From Verrucomicrobiota bacterium (lineage in GTDB: Bacteria; Verrucomicrobiota; Verrucomicrobiia; Opitutales; Opitutaceae): a DNA stretch of 64,000 bases. A program made the translations under genes and the position numbers. Numbering within the stretch: position 1 is the stretch's first letter; every line of letters starts with the position of its first letter. Below the pieces are notes generated by a model. The model had not been told where the DNA came from, did not search any database, and worked only from the letters and a program-made list of their open reading frames with translations. Where the stretch lies: the NCBI GenBank assembly GCA_023457035.1, contig JAEWNN010000027.1, positions 1-64,000 on the forward strand, read 5' to 3'. This document shows, piece by piece, positions 8,083-15,781 of this stretch.

Positions 8083-9213
8083 ATGGTCTCCGCCGTCGAA
8101 CGACAATCCGTCTTCATCATCACCCACGAGTTCTATCCTCGGCGGGGTGGCATTGCGACGTTCACCGAGGAGATCGCCAAGGCGTCGGCCGGGCTCGGTT
8201 ACCCCACAGAGGTCTGGGCCCCCCAGTTCCCGGGCGAGAACGAGAAGAACTGGCCCTTCCCGATCCGCCGCCTGCCGCTCAAGGGCAGCCACGACCTCTC
8301 CTGCCAGATGCGCTTGGCCCGCCAGCTGGTGGTCAACCGCCGCACCCTGCGCCGCGCCACCGTCTATCTGACCGAGCCAGGGCCGATGCTGGCGATGATG
8401 CCGCTCCAGTTCTTCAAGGCCCTGCGCCCGCGCCGCCTCCTGCTCACCTTCCATGGCTCCGAGATCCTGCGCTTCGCCGAGAGCAGCACCCGCCGTTGCC
8501 TCGCCCGCGCCCTCATCAAACGCGCCGACCGCATCAGCACCCTCACCAACTACACCCGGCGCCTGCTCTGCACCCATTTCCCCGAAGCCGAGGCGAAGAC
8601 CGTGATCACCCCCGGGGCGCTCCGCTCCGATTTCGCCACGGCCCAGCCACGCCGCTCCGCCTGCGGCGACAAGGTCGTCATCCTCACCGTCGGCCGCCTC
8701 CATCCGCGCAAAGGCCAGATGTTCATCCTCGAGGCGCTCAAGGCCCTCCCGCCCCATCTGCGTCAACGGATCGAATACTGGATGGTCGGCACCGGCCGGC
8801 ACTCGGACTACGAGATGCTGCTGCGCACCGGCGCCGAAGGCAGCGGCGTCACCGCCCGCTTCTTCGGCGATGTCGGCGACGACCAGCTCGACGATATCTA
8901 CGACCAGGCCGACATCTTCGCGATGACGAGCATCAACCACCAGACAAGCGTCGAGGGCTTCGGGCTGGTCTATCTCGAGGCCTCCGCCCACGGCCTCCCG
9001 GTGATCGCCCACGCCGTCGGCGGCGTGCCCGAGGCGGTGGTCGACGGCGTCACCGGCCTGCTCGTCCCCCCCGTCAATCTGCCCGCCCTCACCGCCGCGT
9101 TCCAACGCCTGGTGACCGACACCGATCTCCGGCGCACCCTCGGGACCAACGGACAGGACTGGGCCCGCCGCAACTGCTGGACCCGTTCGGCCGGCGTGCT
9201 GCTCGGCAGCTGA
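8083..9213 (+). CDS. Glycosyltransferase family 4
   Basis: 376 residues with a GT-B fold: N-terminal acceptor domain (SVFIITHEFYPRRGGIATFTEE) and C-terminal donor domain with the GT4 signature (VGRLHPRKGQ, then EGFGLVYLEASAHGLPVIA, the EX7E motif, and GGVPEAVVDGVTGLLVPP). It transfers a sugar from a nucleotide-sugar donor in the cytoplasm with retention of configuration. The phrase TSINHQTSVEGFGL with FHGSEILRF resembles enzymes of glycolipid or exopolysaccharide synthesis; acceptor and sugar are unknown. The mannose-1-phosphate guanylyltransferase at 38467 suggests GDP-mannose is available. It stands alone, 169 bp after lgt. Confidence 0.88.
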   Translation: MVSAVERQSVFIITHEFYPRRGGIATFTEEIAKASAGLGYPTEVWAPQFPGENEKNWPFPIRRLPLKGSHDLSCQMRLARQLVVNRRTLRRATVYLTEPGPMLAMMPLQFFKALRPRRLLLTFHGSEILRFAESSTRRCLARALIKRADRISTLTNYTRRLLCTHFPEAEAKTVITPGALRSDFATAQPRRSACGDKVVILTVGRLHPRKGQMFILEALKALPPHLRQRIEYWMVGTGRHSDYEMLLRTGAEGSGVTARFFGDVGDDQLDDIYDQADIFAMTSINHQTSVEGFGLVYLEASAHGLPVIAHAVGGVPEAVVDGVTGLLVPPVNLPALTAAFQRLVTDTDLRRTLGTNGQDWARRNCWTRSAGVLLGS

Positions 9214-9312
9214 CCGGATCCCGCCGAGGCCGACGGGTGCAGGCGAGCCGCGCGCCCTCCGCCGACACGCGCCAGACTTGGCCTGCGCGCGGTTTTCTGG
9301 CCAACTGCCCGC

Positions 9313-9726
9313 ATGATCGAAGGTCGCACCGAGCTCCGCGTCCGCTACGCGGAAACCGACATGATGGGCATCGTTTACCACGCGCACTACCTGGCGTGGT
9401 TCGAGGTCGGCCGCACCGAGCTGCTCCGCGCCCATGGCATCGCCTACCGCTCGCTCGAGGACCTCGGCTACCGGCTTCCCGTGATCGAGGTACAGGCCCG
9501 CTACCACCGGCCGGCGCTCTACGACGACATCGTCACCATCGTCTCGCGCATGGAGGAGCAACCCGTCGTGCGCCTGCGGATCGACTACGAGGTGCACGCG
9601 CGCGGGCACAAGCTCGTCACCGGTCACACCCTGCACGCCTTCATCAACCGCGAGGGCGCCCCCGTCCGCCCGCCGGCCGTCTTCGCCGAGAAGATGCAGG
9701 AACTCTTCGGTCGCCCGCCAGCCTAG
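9313..9726 (+). CDS. Acyl-CoA thioesterase, YbgC/FadM hotdog family
   Basis: 137 residues, standard for this family. RVRYAETDMMGIVYHAHYLAWFE contains the 4-hydroxybenzoyl-CoA thioesterase signature with the catalytic Asp in AETD and the Tyr-His-x-His/Asn stretch. It hydrolyses acyl-CoA or acyl-ACP thioesters in the cytoplasm; in proteobacteria YbgC lies beside tol-pal, which is not the case here. Its last four bases overlap the end of convergent queG. Confidence 0.92.
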   Translation: MIEGRTELRVRYAETDMMGIVYHAHYLAWFEVGRTELLRAHGIAYRSLEDLGYRLPVIEVQARYHRPALYDDIVTIVSRMEEQPVVRLRIDYEVHARGHKLVTGHTLHAFINREGAPVRPPAVFAEKMQELFGRPPA

Positions 9727-10904
9727 CCCGCCGGCGGCTCCGCCGGGGCCCCGGGGCCCGCGTCGTATTCGTCGATCACCGCCGGGTCGGACTCGCCGGT
9801 CCGGCTTGCGGCTAGGGCGGCCGCGCCGGCCGCGGCGCCCAGCACCCGCCACACCGCCCACACGGCATGCCCGCGCACGACCGGCGACTCGTGCCGCACC
9901 AGCCGCAGCAACTCCGCCGAGACTTCGGCCCGCTCCCGCGCGGGTCCGGCTCCGCCGGGTCCCCACACGTTGCCGGCGGCGATGCAGGCGTTGCGCAGCA
10001 GCCCCGTGAGTTTGGTCCGCTTCATCGCCGTGCCCTTGAACAACTCGCGGTAGCGCTCCGGCGTGAGCCGCAACAGCTCGAGCAGCCCCAGGGCGGCGAG
10101 GTCGTGCCGCCGGGCCAAGAGCGCACTGCGGCCCGCCTGCGCGAAACGGTTCCAGGGGCACACCGCCAGGCACTCGTCGCAGCCGAAGACCCGGGCACCG
10201 AAGGCCGCGCGCAGTTCCCGCGGCACGAAGCCGCGGTTCTCGATGGTGTGGTAGCTGATGCAGCGCCGCGCATCGACCACGCCCGGGGCCGGGAACGCCG
10301 CCGTCGGGCAGGCATCCAGGCAGCGGCGACACTTGCCGCAATGGAGCCCCGTGCGCCCGGTCGCCTGCGCCGCCAGCGGGGCATCCGCCGGCACCGCGGC
10401 GCGCACTAGGATCGCCGCCAGCAACATCCAATTGCCGAATTCGCGCGAGATCAGGTTGCCGTTCTTGCCCCGGAAACCGACGCCCGCCGCCGCGGCCCAG
10501 CCGCGCTCCTGCACCGGCCCGGCGTCGACATAGTAGCGGTAGTCCGTGGCGCCCAGCCCGCCCAGTTCCTCCAGCACGCGCCCGGCGGCCACCAGGCCGG
10601 GCTTGATCGTGTCGTGGTAGTCGGAATGCAAGGCGTAGCGGGCGAAGGGTTCGCCGCCGATCGTCGCCCCGGGCCAGTAGTTCACGCCCAGCACGATCAC
10701 CGTCTGCACGCCGGGGAGCACCAGTTGCGGATCCAGCCGCAGGTCGGCCGTGCGCACCAGCCAGTCCATGTCGGCGTGGTGCGCGGCCGCGAGCCAGTCG
10801 CGCAACCCGGGATCGCCCGGGGCCGCGGCGGAGGCGAACCGGACCACGTCGAAACCGAGGGCGTGCAAACGCCCGCGCAACACCTCGCGGGGCAACCCGC
10901 TCAC
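9723..10904 (-). CDS. queG: Epoxyqueuosine reductase
   Basis: 393 residues from a GTG at 10904 (VSGLPREVLRGRLHALGFD). QueG reduces epoxyqueuosine to queuosine in tRNA, the last step of queuosine synthesis, using cobalamin and two [4Fe-4S] clusters. The DUF1730 half contains YRYYVDAGPVQERGWAAAAG with the proton-donating Asp127. The ferredoxin motifs are CGKCRRCLDACP (189-200) and CDECLAVCPWN (242-252). A HEAT-like C-terminus follows. The GTG lies in the overlap GTGA with the aroK stop, so the genes are translationally coupled; this overlap supports the GTG start. Other que genes are not in the window. Confidence 0.94.
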   Translation of the reverse strand: MSGLPREVLRGRLHALGFDVVRFASAAAPGDPGLRDWLAAAHHADMDWLVRTADLRLDPQLVLPGVQTVIVLGVNYWPGATIGGEPFARYALHSDYHDTIKPGLVAAGRVLEELGGLGATDYRYYVDAGPVQERGWAAAAGVGFRGKNGNLISREFGNWMLLAAILVRAAVPADAPLAAQATGRTGLHCGKCRRCLDACPTAAFPAPGVVDARRCISYHTIENRGFVPRELRAAFGARVFGCDECLAVCPWNRFAQAGRSALLARRHDLAALGLLELLRLTPERYRELFKGTAMKRTKLTGLLRNACIAAGNVWGPGGAGPARERAEVSAELLRLVRHESPVVRGHAVWAVWRVLGAAAGAAALAASRTGESDPAVIDEYDAGPGAPAEPPAG

Positions 10905-11455
10905 GGGACCGCCACCGTTTGCGGCCGGAAATCCCGCGCCTCGCGATGGTACACCCGCAAAACGTGGTTCACGATCTCCGCGATCGGCCGGCCCTCGGTG
11001 AGGATCATCGTGCCGGAGCGCTGGTAGATCGGCTCGCGTTGGGCGAACAGCGTGCGGATGCGTTCCGCCGGGTCCTCCACCTCGAGCAGCGGCCGCGCCC
11101 GGCTCTGCGCGGTGCGCCGCAGGATCGTCTCCACCGAGGCATGCAGGCAGACGAGGATGCCCTTGGTCCGGACCAGTTCGAGCATGCCCTCCTGCACGAT
11201 CAGCCCGCCGCCGCACGCCACGATCTGGCTGGTGGCCGGGTGTCCATGCTCGATGAACTCGCGCTCGTAGCGGCGAAAGGCCGGTTCCCCTTCGCCGGCG
11301 AAGATCTCGCTGACGGTCTTGCCGCGCAGGCGCTCGATCTCGTGGTCCGAATCGAGAAACTCGAAACCGAGACGCGCCGCCACCCCGCGGCCGACCGTTG
11401 TCTTCCCCGTCCCCATAAAGCCGACGAGATAAAGATTGGCGCACTCGCTGGACAT
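10901..11455 (-). CDS. aroK: Shikimate kinase
   Basis: 184 residues. The Walker A loop VGFMGTGKTT (11-20) is typical of shikimate kinase, followed by DSDHEIE (Walker-B-like/shikimate contacts), GEPAFRRYE and the GGGLI substrate loop. It phosphorylates shikimate in the chorismate pathway. The start MSSECANLYLVG was chosen because homologues begin about ten residues before the P-loop; the long frame upstream belongs to a shadow of the glycosyltransferase gene. It overlaps queG by 4 bp; 61 bp separate it from the upstream GT4 gene, so the three may form one transcript. Confidence 0.94.
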   Translation of the reverse strand: MSSECANLYLVGFMGTGKTTVGRGVAARLGFEFLDSDHEIERLRGKTVSEIFAGEGEPAFRRYEREFIEHGHPATSQIVACGGGLIVQEGMLELVRTKGILVCLHASVETILRRTAQSRARPLLEVEDPAERIRTLFAQREPIYQRSGTMILTEGRPIAEIVNHVLRVYHREARDFRPQTVAVP

Positions 11456-11516
11456 CGTGGGCCCAGCATGGCCACCTGCGTGCCCGGGGCAAGTGCGGGT
11501 TGCGGCGACGCCGGCC

Positions 11517-12668
11517 TCACGCCCGCCCGAACCGGCCGGCGACCACCTGCTGCAATGTGTCCTCAAAAGCCGCGAACACCCGCTCCCACGTGATGCCCTC
11601 GGCCGTGGTGCGCGCCGCGGCGCGCACCCCCGCCCACTCGGCGTGCCGTCGCACCAGCTCCTCGGCGGCGGCCACGAACGCACCATCGTCTCCAAAAGGC
11701 GCGAGCACGCCGTTGCTCCAGGAGCGGATGTGCTGCCGCCCCGCCGCATAGTCGTAGCAGAGCACCACAAGACCGCTCGCCAGGGCCTCGGTGACGACGT
11801 TGCCGAAGGTCTCGGTCGTGCTGGGGAAGAGAAAGGCGTCGCCCGAGGCGTAGTGCGCAGCGAGCGCCTCGCCGCGCCGCATCCCGGCGAAATGGAATTG
11901 GGGGTACCGTTTCTCCAGGGCGCCGCGCGCCGGGCCGTCGCCCACCAGGACGAACTGCGCGCGCGGCTCCACCGCCTGCGCCCGCAGGAACGCCCGCACC
12001 GCCAGATCGATGTTCTTCTCCACCGCCAACCGCCCGACGTAGAGGAACACCGGGACCTCCGGAGCCGCCCCCCACGCGCGGCGGAGCGCCTCGCTGCGCC
12101 GCGCCGGGTTGAACAAGCTTCCGTCGACCCCGCGCGACATGACACCGACCCGCCGAAACCCCTGGGCGACGAGCTCCCCCCTCGCCTGATCGGTGGGCAC
12201 CAGCGTGCAAGCCGCGCGGTTGTGGAAGGCGCGCAAATAGCCGAGCGCGATGTCGTGCATCGCCCGGAACATGTACTGCTGGGTGTACTGCTGGAAATTC
12301 GTGTGGAAGCTCGAGCTGACCGGCACCCCGAGCCGCCGCGCCGCGCAGAGGGCGGCCCAGCCGAGCGGCCCCTCGGTCGCGATGTGCACCACGTCGGGTC
12401 GCGCGCGGCTCCAGCGCTTCCGCAACCGCAGGTACAACGGCAGCCCAATCCGCAACTCGCGGTAGAACGGCAGGGGCAGACTCGGCACCAGGCAATGCCG
12501 CACCCCGGCCGGGTCGGCCGGGTCGCGTTCACTCGCACCCGGCAGCCGCGGCCGCACGATCTCAATCGCATGCCCGGCGGCGGCCAGCCCGCGCATCAGG
12601 CGCTGCAGGGTCATCGCCACACCGTTGACTTCCGGCGGGTAGGTTTCGGTAACGAGGGCGAGTTTCAC
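11517..12668 (-). CDS. Glycosyltransferase family 4, MgtA/PimB-like
   Basis: 383 residues from a GTG at 12668 (VKLALVTETYPPEVNGVAMTL). The GTG is preferred because homologues start right at KLALVTETYPPEVNGV; an ATG at 12740 would add 24 unconserved residues and sit inside the upstream terminator. GT4 marks: LYVGRLAVEKNIDLAVRAF, VGDGPARGALE, and ETFGNVVTEALASGL (EX7E). The NGVAMTLQRL opening and FHTNFQQYTQ are typical of alpha-mannosyl- or glucosyltransferases acting on lipids (MgtA, PimB, SqdX relatives). It is likely a peripheral inner-membrane enzyme making a glycolipid. Start moderately certain; family confident. Confidence 0.88.
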   Translation of the reverse strand: MKLALVTETYPPEVNGVAMTLQRLMRGLAAAGHAIEIVRPRLPGASERDPADPAGVRHCLVPSLPLPFYRELRIGLPLYLRLRKRWSRARPDVVHIATEGPLGWAALCAARRLGVPVSSSFHTNFQQYTQQYMFRAMHDIALGYLRAFHNRAACTLVPTDQARGELVAQGFRRVGVMSRGVDGSLFNPARRSEALRRAWGAAPEVPVFLYVGRLAVEKNIDLAVRAFLRAQAVEPRAQFVLVGDGPARGALEKRYPQFHFAGMRRGEALAAHYASGDAFLFPSTTETFGNVVTEALASGLVVLCYDYAAGRQHIRSWSNGVLAPFGDDGAFVAAAEELVRRHAEWAGVRAAARTTAEGITWERVFAAFEDTLQQVVAGRFGRA

Positions 12669-12730
12669 AGGAGCGACACGGGCCGGAAATGGTTGGAGGG
12701 CGAGCGAAGAGCAGCGCGCCCGCGCTGGCC

Positions 12731-12770
12731 AGAAAAACAAAACGCCCCCCGGAATAATCCCGGGGGGCGT
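12731..12770 (-). terminator. Rho-independent terminator of the FKBP gene
   Basis: A perfect 11-bp stem ACGCCCCCCGG (12742-12752)/CCGGGGGGCGT (12760-12770) lies 16 bp past the FKBP stop on the minus strand and is followed on that strand by TTTTGTTTTTC. It separates FKBP from the glycosyltransferase gene. Confidence 0.93.
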
Positions 12771-12785
12771 CGCGAAAAAACGGGG

Positions 12786-13655
12786 TTACTTCTTCTCCTC
12801 GGGCTGCTTGGTCGGCTCCTTCACCTCGAGCAGCTCGATCTCGAAGACCGTGAGCGCGCCGGGGAACATGCCCTTGTCGCCGTAGCCGAGCTCGGCCGGG
12901 ACGTAGAGCTTGAGCTTCCCGCCCACGCCGGTGAGCTGCAGGCCTTCCTTCAACCCGGCGATCGCCGGCTCGAGCGCCATCTCGATCGCGACCGGCTTGC
13001 CATCCTTGTCCTTGGGGTCCACGAGCACGTCGCCGTTGACGAACGTGGTCTTGACGTAGCCGCGCACCGCCTGGGTCGGCTTCGCCTTCGCGCCCTTGCC
13101 CTCGGCGAGGATCTCGTAACGCAGGCCGCTGGCGGTCTTCTTGACACCGGGCTTCGCGTCGAGGGTGGCCAGAAACTCCTTGGCCTCCTTCTGATTCCGC
13201 TCGTTGGTCTCCGTGCGGGCCTTCTCCAGCGCGTTCGCGACTTCCTCACCACGCGCCTTGAGCAGTGTCTGCGCCTGCGGGACGAGCACGCTCATGTCGT
13301 AGGGGAGTTCGGAACCGGCCATCGCCGCCCCGAGACCGCGCAGGAACCCGACCAACTCCTCGTCGCTGCGGATGAGCGGCGACAGGTCGCGGGCCATGTT
13401 CAGCCGCTGGGCGATCATGTAGCCGTAGAACTCCATCTTCTGCACCTCCGAGTACTTGCCGTCGACCGGCGCGATGATCTCGGGCTGGGCCGCCGCCGCC
13501 GTGGCGGGCTGCGCCGCGGGCTTGGCGGCCGCCGGCGCCGCAGGAGTCGCCGGCTGGGCGGGTTTGCTCGGATCGATGTCGATCTTGATGTTCTGGGCAC
13601 CGAGCGGCGCGGCAAGAGCCAGAAGCCCGGCAAGGAGGGGAAGGGTGCGTTTCAT
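12786..13655 (-). CDS. Exported FKBP-type peptidyl-prolyl isomerase
   Basis: 289 residues. Signal peptide 1-20 (MKRTLPLLAGLLALAAPLGA), a disordered Ala/Pro-rich linker (about 30-60), an FKBP N-terminal dimerisation-type helical domain (SEVQKMEFYGYMIAQRL...KEAKEFLATLDAKPGVKKTASGL), and a C-terminal FKBP domain (RYEILAEGKGAKAKPTQAV...MFPGALTVFEIELLEV). The family (FkpA/Mip-like) catalyses prolyl cis-trans isomerisation and chaperones periplasmic or outer-membrane proteins. The FKBP core has VNGDVLVDPKDKDGKP where the canonical V-x-Y-x-G-x-L-x-DG appears altered (VKTTFVNGDVLVD), so activity may be weak. The C-terminus is Lys/Glu-rich (KQPEEKK). Confidence 0.9.
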   Translation of the reverse strand: MKRTLPLLAGLLALAAPLGAQNIKIDIDPSKPAQPATPAAPAAAKPAAQPATAAAAQPEIIAPVDGKYSEVQKMEFYGYMIAQRLNMARDLSPLIRSDEELVGFLRGLGAAMAGSELPYDMSVLVPQAQTLLKARGEEVANALEKARTETNERNQKEAKEFLATLDAKPGVKKTASGLRYEILAEGKGAKAKPTQAVRGYVKTTFVNGDVLVDPKDKDGKPVAIEMALEPAIAGLKEGLQLTGVGGKLKLYVPAELGYGDKGMFPGALTVFEIELLEVKEPTKQPEEKK

Positions 13656-13815
13656 CTGAGGTTCGAAGGGTTTTGGGCGGCGCGGGCGCAAGCTTGCGTG
13701 CGTCGGAAAGGCGCGGAAGATGAAGACCGGTTTTTCAAAAAGCAATCCTTCCCCCGCGCCCGCGTTTCCACCTCCCGGCGGACCGCCGCCGCGCCACCGG
13801 GGGCTCCTTCTCCCC

Positions 13816-15720
13816 ATGACTTCCGCACAATTCTGGCATAGCCAGGACGGGCTCATCCACGCCCTCCGCAAGAAGAACGACTCACTTGCCCTCACCCTCG
13901 CCTTCCGGCCGCGCTCGACCGCCGAGCTGGCCTTCATGCGCGAGCACCTCGGCGCCCTCCACTTCACCGAGCGCAGCTCGCTGGCCCGCATCGGCATCGA
14001 GATGGCCACCGTCGGCGCCCCCACCATCGAGAACAACAAGGTGCTCATCGAGGCCGAGGCCTTCGTCTTCGACCGCGGGTTCCCCAACGCCACCTACTTC
14101 CAGAAGCTCCTGCGCCCCGGCACCCCCGTCGGCCGGCTCTTCTTCGCCCCCGAGTCCGCCAAGCTCTCCTCCGACGAGATCTGGCGCGCCGTGAAGGACA
14201 ACCGCATCAAGCTTCCCAACACCGTCTCGATCGACCGCTTCGGCCGCGTCTTCATCGTCCCCCACTCCGTCCGCTACACGATCAATCCCGCCGTCACCCG
14301 CCTCCAGTTCGAGCGCGTGGTCAGCGGCGAGCAGACCCGCGGTTTCCTCGACAAGGTCCAGCAGCGCGAGGACGTCGCCCCGCTGCTCATCCCGCCGCGC
14401 TCCGGCATCCTCACCAGCTGCTCGATGTACCTGAAGGAACACTTCGTGGTGCTCAACCGCGGCGAGGACAACTTCGGCCTCCACTGCTCCGCCGTGCTGC
14501 TCGATCCCATCAAGACCTTCGGCACGAACATCATGTTGGAGATCTACAACCAGGGCGACCAGCCGGTCGTGAACCCCATGGTCTCCGTCGAGGTCTTCCG
14601 CGCCCCCGCGCCCGACGACACCGAAGCGCAGGCGCGCCTCGGCCAGCGCAAGCGCATGCTCACCTTCGCCGGCCGCGCCTTCAAACACCTCGACTCGCGC
14701 CACCCACAGGAGCTCGGCACGCCGAAACCGCGCACCAAGATCACCGTCAAGGGCCAGAACGCCCTGATGGAGAACCGCAGCCTCTTCCTCGCCTGCGGCG
14801 CCGACTTCCGCGAGCTTGCCGCCGCCGCCGCGCTGCCTGCGCCCCACCGCACCATCGTCGAGGCCCTCGACAACGCGCCGGCCGGCGCCGACACCCTCGT
14901 CTGCGACTGTTTCCCGAATCTGCTCGAGCACATCGAGCTCCTCACCCGCCTGCCCACCCTCGGGCTCAAGCGCCTCGTCTTCCGCCGGCCCTCCCGCACC
15001 CACGGCTTCTTCTTCTCGACCAACGCCCACACCCGCATCGACCACTACGACTCGATCGGCCTCGGCGTCTATTTCTACCACGAGGACACCAAGGACGTGT
15101 ACCGCCACGTCTACAAGAAGGGCTGCGGCTTCTTCGTGCGCGAGGAGCTCATCGGCAAGTTCATGGAGTCGACCATCCTCGCCTTCTACGGCTCCGCCCT
15201 CGACCTCAGCGCCGAGACCGGCCGCAGCATCCAGGAACTCCTCACCAAGCTCACCGATTTCTTCGGTCCCACCGTCGGCGTGCTCACCGGCGGCGGCGGC
15301 GGCGTGATGGGCCTCGCCACCGAGCAGGCGCGTCTCAAGGGCGCGCTCACCGGCTCCTGCTTCCTCGAACTCGAGGCCCAGCCGCCGAAGCTCGGTGTCG
15401 ACTTCTTCAACACCTTCCAGGAGACCGCGCGCCACAACCGCCAGAAATGGTTCGAGGTCGCCGATTTCTGCATCTTCAACGTCGGCGGCGTCGGCACGCT
15501 CGAGGAGGTCGGCATCGAGATGTGCAACCTCAAGCTCGGCATCCGCCCGCGCGTGCCCTACGTCTTCTACAGCACCGAGTACTGGCGCGACCTCAAGAAG
15601 CAGATCAAGACCATGATCGCCGAGAAGCGCGCCCCGCGCTGGATGGAGGACTACATCCTGTTCTCGGACCGGCCCGACGAGGTCGTCGCCTTCTACCGCA
15701 AGACGCTGCAGGTGCTCTGA
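13816..15720 (+). CDS. Large LOG/lysine-decarboxylase-like Rossmann protein with extra N-terminal domain
   Basis: 634 residues from the ATG at 13816 (MTSAQFWHSQDGLIHAL), which suits the coding pattern better than 13720. Residues up to about 370 form an unfamiliar alpha/beta domain (SGILTSCSMYLKEHFVVLNRGEDN and similar). The last 250 residues form a LOG-type Rossmann domain: GVLTGGGGGVMGLATEQARLK is the dinucleotide-like loop and NVGGVGTLEEVGIEM matches the GGxGTxxE active motif. It probably cleaves or binds a nucleotide, but the substrate is unknown; the usual PGG is VGG here. It has no signal peptide. It is transcribed alone, divergently from the FKBP gene with a 160-bp gap. Confidence 0.8.
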   Translation: MTSAQFWHSQDGLIHALRKKNDSLALTLAFRPRSTAELAFMREHLGALHFTERSSLARIGIEMATVGAPTIENNKVLIEAEAFVFDRGFPNATYFQKLLRPGTPVGRLFFAPESAKLSSDEIWRAVKDNRIKLPNTVSIDRFGRVFIVPHSVRYTINPAVTRLQFERVVSGEQTRGFLDKVQQREDVAPLLIPPRSGILTSCSMYLKEHFVVLNRGEDNFGLHCSAVLLDPIKTFGTNIMLEIYNQGDQPVVNPMVSVEVFRAPAPDDTEAQARLGQRKRMLTFAGRAFKHLDSRHPQELGTPKPRTKITVKGQNALMENRSLFLACGADFRELAAAAALPAPHRTIVEALDNAPAGADTLVCDCFPNLLEHIELLTRLPTLGLKRLVFRRPSRTHGFFFSTNAHTRIDHYDSIGLGVYFYHEDTKDVYRHVYKKGCGFFVREELIGKFMESTILAFYGSALDLSAETGRSIQELLTKLTDFFGPTVGVLTGGGGGVMGLATEQARLKGALTGSCFLELEAQPPKLGVDFFNTFQETARHNRQKWFEVADFCIFNVGGVGTLEEVGIEMCNLKLGIRPRVPYVFYSTEYWRDLKKQIKTMIAEKRAPRWMEDYILFSDRPDEVVAFYRKTLQVL

Positions 15721-15781
15721 CTCCCCGCCTTGCTGCGGGCACCGAGGCGGCGCTCCCGCGCCCGGCCGTTCGAGCGAGCCT

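Noticed and set aside
7642..10431. 929-residue minus-strand open frame
   Set aside because: Antisense to lgt, the GT4 and thioesterase genes and running into queG in another frame; low-complexity Arg/Gly/Ala composition. High-GC shadow.
11436..13841. 801-residue plus-strand open frame
   Set aside because: Opposite the glycosyltransferase and FKBP genes, which have clear family motifs; no family signal in this frame.
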